This document shows, piece after piece, positions 59,861-64,000 of a stretch of 64,000 nucleotides of DNA (positions are counted from its first letter, which is position 1; each line of letters starts with the position of its first letter). This DNA comes from Gibbula magus (Eukaryota; Mollusca; Gastropoda; Trochida; Trochidae): the NCBI GenBank assembly GCA_936450465.1, contig OW388293.1, forward strand, positions 82,606,134-82,670,133, in the 5' to 3' direction. Under the pieces are notes generated by a model, which ran no database searches, was not told the origin of the DNA, and was given only the letters and a program-made list of their open reading frames with translations. Made by a program: the position numbers and the translations under genes.

Positions 59861-60829
59861 CCCCTGCAGAGGCTCACACTGACAACACATGTTATTGAAC
59901 AGTAAATAATTCTCCTCATTTTGTTCCCTTATGATTGGTTATGAGAGTGTTTTTATAGGAAGCATTTATGTAATATTATGGAGATTATTTTTCTAACATC
60001 ATCAGAACTATTCATTGTAAGCGATTAAGTGAACATGGTTTATATTTGTGTTTCTTAATCTGCTTACTATTAAATTTTGATGGGCATTTAGAAGTGGAAT
60101 ACATAAGAAAACAATATTTTCTGACATTATTACACACACGTGAAAGAGAACACATAGATATTTTACTGCAAGCGACCCATTTGTTTGGTCACGAGGACGG
60201 AACTTTTTTTGCCAGTCATAAGTGAACAACTAAAGTTGCTTCATGAAATACACAAATTGAGAAATATCTGACAGATATACGGAAATAGTGATAAGCCGAA
60301 TGGGCTCGAACTACTGTCACCTTTACCGTCACACACATTAACTGCAAATATGAATTTTCTACCTTTCACTCTCAATCCCGACCTGATGCCCCACTTCATT
60401 TCTAAACAGTTCAAAACATACGGGGAACAACATCGACTTCTTTATATACATATATATATATATATTATTAAATATATATATTGACGTTATTAGCAACCTG
60501 TGTTGCCAAGACAGACCATTTGTACATAGACAATAAGACTACTGCTATGCTTCAAACAATTATTCCCTGATGAAGCTTCGAAACAAGAAGCAGAAATATG
60601 CATATCGGAATATAAAGTATTGATTATGAAAGTTGATATACGTCTTCAGTGTATTATGTAAATTTACTTATACACTTCTCCACGTTTGATACCACATACC
60701 TGATACCTGATACCTGATGCCCCTTATAAGGGCCTCAAAGGCCATTGCCTAAAAACCTAATTCCTTCAATATCTATGCATGATTTGTGATTCTTGGAGAA
60801 CTTATTTCATCCAAATCTAATGTCAAGTC

Positions 60830-61258
60830 ATGGTTGTGTTATGCACCGACACGTTTGAAGACTTTGAAATGTGTCATGACTATGGATTGTGCAATTGTGG
60901 ATTTGAGAACAGTATATTCAGTTATCTATATCAAACAATACAAATCTCGATGAGCTACATAGCCCATGGCTCTATTTTCAAGTGTTCTCACCATTATTTA
61001 TTCTGTATAAATGTATCCCAGATTGTATCTGATCAAGATCATGTTTTACACAGTGAATATGTCAAGCTGCCTTCTGGAAGGAGATATTTACTACCGCGTT
61101 TCAAAATCAATAGAGGTCAAACTACATGTATTCCTTTGAGCATCGTCTGGTAAATGATATTTAAATTGATTGATTGTACATGCTTGTAACTTGTATTGTC
61201 TCTCTTTATTGTACACGAGCTCTGTCATGATACAAAATGAATTCCTTTCGGGGTAATA

Positions 61259-61299
<41 letters not shown>

Positions 61300-61300
61300 C
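60830..61300 (+). mobile_element. 3' end of a non-LTR retrotransposon (LINE)
   Basis: The open frame 60830-61153 ends LPSGRRYLLPRFKINR...CIPLSIVW. A closing SGRRY-x-P-x4-R segment just before the stop is typical of the C-terminus of the reverse-transcriptase ORF in several mollusc LINEs. About 100 bp of 3' UTR with TTTCGGGGTAATAAAG then leads into an (ATT)n tail. The upstream part of the frame (YLYQTIQISMSY) is not recognisable, so the element is strongly 5'-truncated or decayed. The exact clade is uncertain. Confidence 0.6.
61262..61298 (+). repeat. (ATT)12 tail microsatellite
   Basis: An uninterrupted ATT run directly after TAATAAAG, read as the 3' tail of the LINE fragment. Confidence 0.92.
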
Positions 61301-61304
61301 CCAC

Positions 61305-61400
61305 ATTTCACCCTATGAAGGAGAGAGCATATAATCGGATACGTCTCAATACAGAAGTTGTCATTCAGAACATCTTCTTTACTTCTTTTCACTATTGACA
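61305..61400 (+). mobile_element. Fragment of the GAAACGTC repeat family
   Basis: CCCTATGAAGGAGAGAGC, GGATACGTCTCAATACAGAAG and TTGTCATTCAGAACATCTTC parallel CCTGATGAAGGAGTGAG, GAAACGTC and GAAGTTGTTATTCAGAAAATC of the 29566-29789 element. The core GAAAC is lost. Confidence 0.5.
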
Positions 61401-61790
61401 GTAATATCAAAACACATGTACACGCTACATGCAATATTAAATCAAACACGATTTAAGTGACGACAACCCTCTTTGAGGTTTCAATTCGTATACTTTATAT
61501 ATGGTACTTGTCACAGTTAACTTACTAGATGTTAGTTTCATGACAGTGTTATCCTATGGCAAGAAGATTGCTTAACTCTGTGGGGCATTTTACCACCCGA
61601 TGAATACCAACACTTAAGAAAGAATCATCAACTAACATTATTTCCAAACAAGATTTCACATTGTAAATCTGTCATATTTAAACAAACGTTTCCTAGGTAG
61701 CTGTAGCTATTAAAGTTCGCTTTCAGTTACCAAAGATTTCACGTGGAGAACAAATTCAGACATGAAACCATGTGCATAGATAAGTTTCTG

Positions 61791-61893
61791 GGCCCTTATT
61801 CTCGAAACGTTCGTAGCCCTACGAACTTCTTAAACCCATTCTTAACACAAGTTAAGACTTCTTCAGGCTACGAATGTTTCGAGAATAAGGGCC
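61791..61893. mobile_element. 103-bp MITE with 28-bp TIRs
   Basis: GGCCCTTATTCTCGAAACG at 61791 and its complement ending at 61893 form 28-bp inverted repeats with one mismatch. Copy 1 of the duplication reads straight through (GATAAGTTCCTGATTATATTG at about 39983), giving an empty site. Compared with that site, a few extra bases flank the element, and no clean target duplication is evident. Confidence 0.82.
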
Positions 61894-64000
61894 AAGATTA
61901 TATTGGCTCCTGTAGATAGAGCATGAATATTGGTCATTAAAGTGTCTGCTCCACAATCAGACATCAGTCAAGGAGACATCCATTAAACAAATGTCTCACC
62001 CAACTCTCTCAGTCCTTTTACATACATGACCGATCACTCAAACAGTGAATAAACAATTTCTTTATCAGTGGCTTTATTTTGGGAGATATGTTGTGTAATA
62101 ACAGTTATTTTTCATATTGATTTTGTATTTGTTTGTTCTTTTGCATTTTTATTTTAGAACATGCTGACCCCATGTAATTGAATTGTTCAATGAACAAATT
62201 CATTTTGATCCATTTCATCCATATTTCCTGCCAACGTCTCCGTTAAATGGATATCGATGTAACACCATAGAATTCAATATCAGATCTAGATTATCTACAT
62301 ATGTGTGTTTCCTTTTTTCATATTGAATGGATTTTCCCACTTCCTACTTCTACTTCCCCATAAGAACCATTAGTTGAAATCTTGTGTACAGTTACATAAT
62401 CTATTGGGGATTTTGCATCATAGATTGGCTGACACTGTTGCTATTGATGAGGGCCCTGGATATCTAGTTCAATCTCATAATTCAGAATCACGGCATAGAA
62501 AGACGAATTCTTGGGTAGAGACTCATCATAATATAAGTGATTGAGCCTTGGTGCCCAGAGAGGGGCCGCTTACATATAGGCCACACACAATCACCCCTTT
62601 TTACAAATTATTGAAACAGAACCAAATGCATCAGTCTAATGAAAGTGTGTGTGTTTAAACTGGAAACTGGATAATGTACATAGGTTTTTTCTATTTGCAT
62701 ATATAGTATTAATAACCATTAATGACCATCTGAGCAAATAGCTTAAATTTTCTTTTACAATAATTTTACCATGGTTTTATGTAATAAGCTTTGACAAATA
62801 AACGTTAAAAACTTTTCCTCATAATGTGAGGTAAATGCATGAGTAGTCATAAAGATTGTTTTGTGAATCGTGAATTTTATTCAATGTAGAATGCATTTAT
62901 TTGATTGAACAGTCTAGACTCTCTGGTCCTTTCTTGGTAGGATAGGTTGTGAGATATTTCTTCATTTATAAATTAAGACTGGAAGAATAACAACTGGTCA
63001 ACATCAAGTCAGCTCTGAAACATACACTTCGTTATATTTGGATGACTTGGTGTGCATAACGTGTTTTATCACACTGTGAATGCACCAAGTTATATGGTAT
63101 TCATAAACTGAACGCCAAAAGAAATGTTACACCTCTTTGAATTTAAATATCATAAAAAGTTATGTGCTCAGAGGAACGTGGTTTGTTGTGTTTTAACATC
63201 CCATAAGTTAAGCCTTTTGTACTGAAATTACAAATTTGAGAATGTTCTGATAATTATGTAATCGCCATAGTTTCATGGGTGGGGTCAGTTGTCCCCTTTC
63301 CGATCATAGAAAATTGAAGAGAAACTTGTAAAAAAAAGTTCATAAAGTGAGCCAAAATGTTATTGTCTACTTTGATAATTCATACACATTTATAAACAAT
63401 GAAATCAGTTATGTTTTGGATAAGATGTATTCGGGGTTTTTTTAAACATTGACCCAATACTGATATTTGTAATATTAAATAATAAATTTGTAGTATTTTT
63501 AGAGCAGCGAAATCAAATTAATAAAGTAGGTTAAGTAGAACTAAGTTTTTTAAGAATAATTTTTTCATCACGACTGTGCTGAAAATGTTTCAATTCCAGA
63601 TGCTGAAAAGTGCGTGTTCGTACCATTTAATGAAATCTTACGAACTTTTCATGAAGGTTATTTGTTTTTGGACGAACTCAATATATTTATATTATTATGT
63701 ATTACAGTATAGGCACAGTTATCAAATAAACTCACGTACAAGAGAAACTTCCCCATATTTTTAAAATAGAATAAAATGAAAAAACGCCGTCAGAGAGAGT
63801 AGATTTTGAATGCATTTGATAGATACATGTTTGTGAAGACGTACTCACAATGTCATTCATTAGAGTATAATGCATTTATTTGTATGTCTTCAAGACTTAT
63901 TTTGCCAAAAGTGTGAAGTTTTAAGTGTAAAAAATAAAAAGTAGTCAATTAATAAAAGATGTCTTCAACATAATTAACATCGTATATATAGAATACTAAA

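Larger units (their letters stand above)
51230..63760 (+). repeat. Segmental duplication, copy 2
   Basis: Counterpart of 29.8-43.3 kb (pairings given there). Its own insertions are the 2.5-kb transposon (52312-54824), a SINE fragment (57870-58027), a MITE (61791-61893) and probably the LINE end near 61 kb. Near its right end, TTTAATGAAATCTTACGAAC (63626) matches 42227. No host gene is supported. Divergence varies widely along its length. Confidence 0.85.

Overview
The window is AT-rich, repeat-dominated eukaryotic DNA. I see no intact, confidently functional host gene in it. A mollusc, probably a gastropod, is the best guess. Three things suggest this: a tRNA-derived SINE whose 3' end reads GAAAGCGGCGTTAAAC followed by (ACTC)n; intron-containing Crypton/KIAA1958-like recombinase relics; and the general style of the repeats. 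This is inference from remembered sequence styles. No marker gene proves it.

Left part (1-13.9 kb): a nearly identical 295-bp direct repeat joined by a hairpin; a small TSD-flanked palindromic retroelement-like insertion (2290-2437); one arm (about 3.7-8.1 kb) of a diverged inverted duplication; a three-exon tyrosine-recombinase pseudogene on the minus strand (8980-10714); and an inverted copy of a multi-kb block (11.0-13.9 kb).

Centre (13.9-20.7 kb): a 6753-bp DNA transposon with 21-bp perfect terminal inverted repeats and an AAAT target duplication. It carries a frameshifted RNase-H-like transposase pseudogene, an intact 171-codon ORF with internal protein repeats, and arrays of AGGTCA-rich and 171-bp tandem repeats. 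The other arm of the inverted duplication follows at 21.5-26.3 kb.

Right part (29.7-64 kb): a large direct segmental duplication, about 29.8-43.3 kb against about 51.2-63.7 kb. A third copy of one sub-block lies at 42.6-44.5 kb. The two copies differ by datable insertions: a palindromic Penelope-like insertion, a 2.5-kb transposon with a 1.4-kb polypurine core, a TA-flanked 723-bp element, a 103-bp MITE and a truncated SINE. A LINE 3' end and several other hairpin elements are also present.

The window therefore reads as a transposon graveyard rebuilt by repeated duplication and inversion. The most distinctive objects are the 6.75-kb transposon, the recombinase relic with readable splice sites, the polypurine transposon flanked by TGGTAATTACCA arrays, and the self-palindromic GAAACGTC repeat family.
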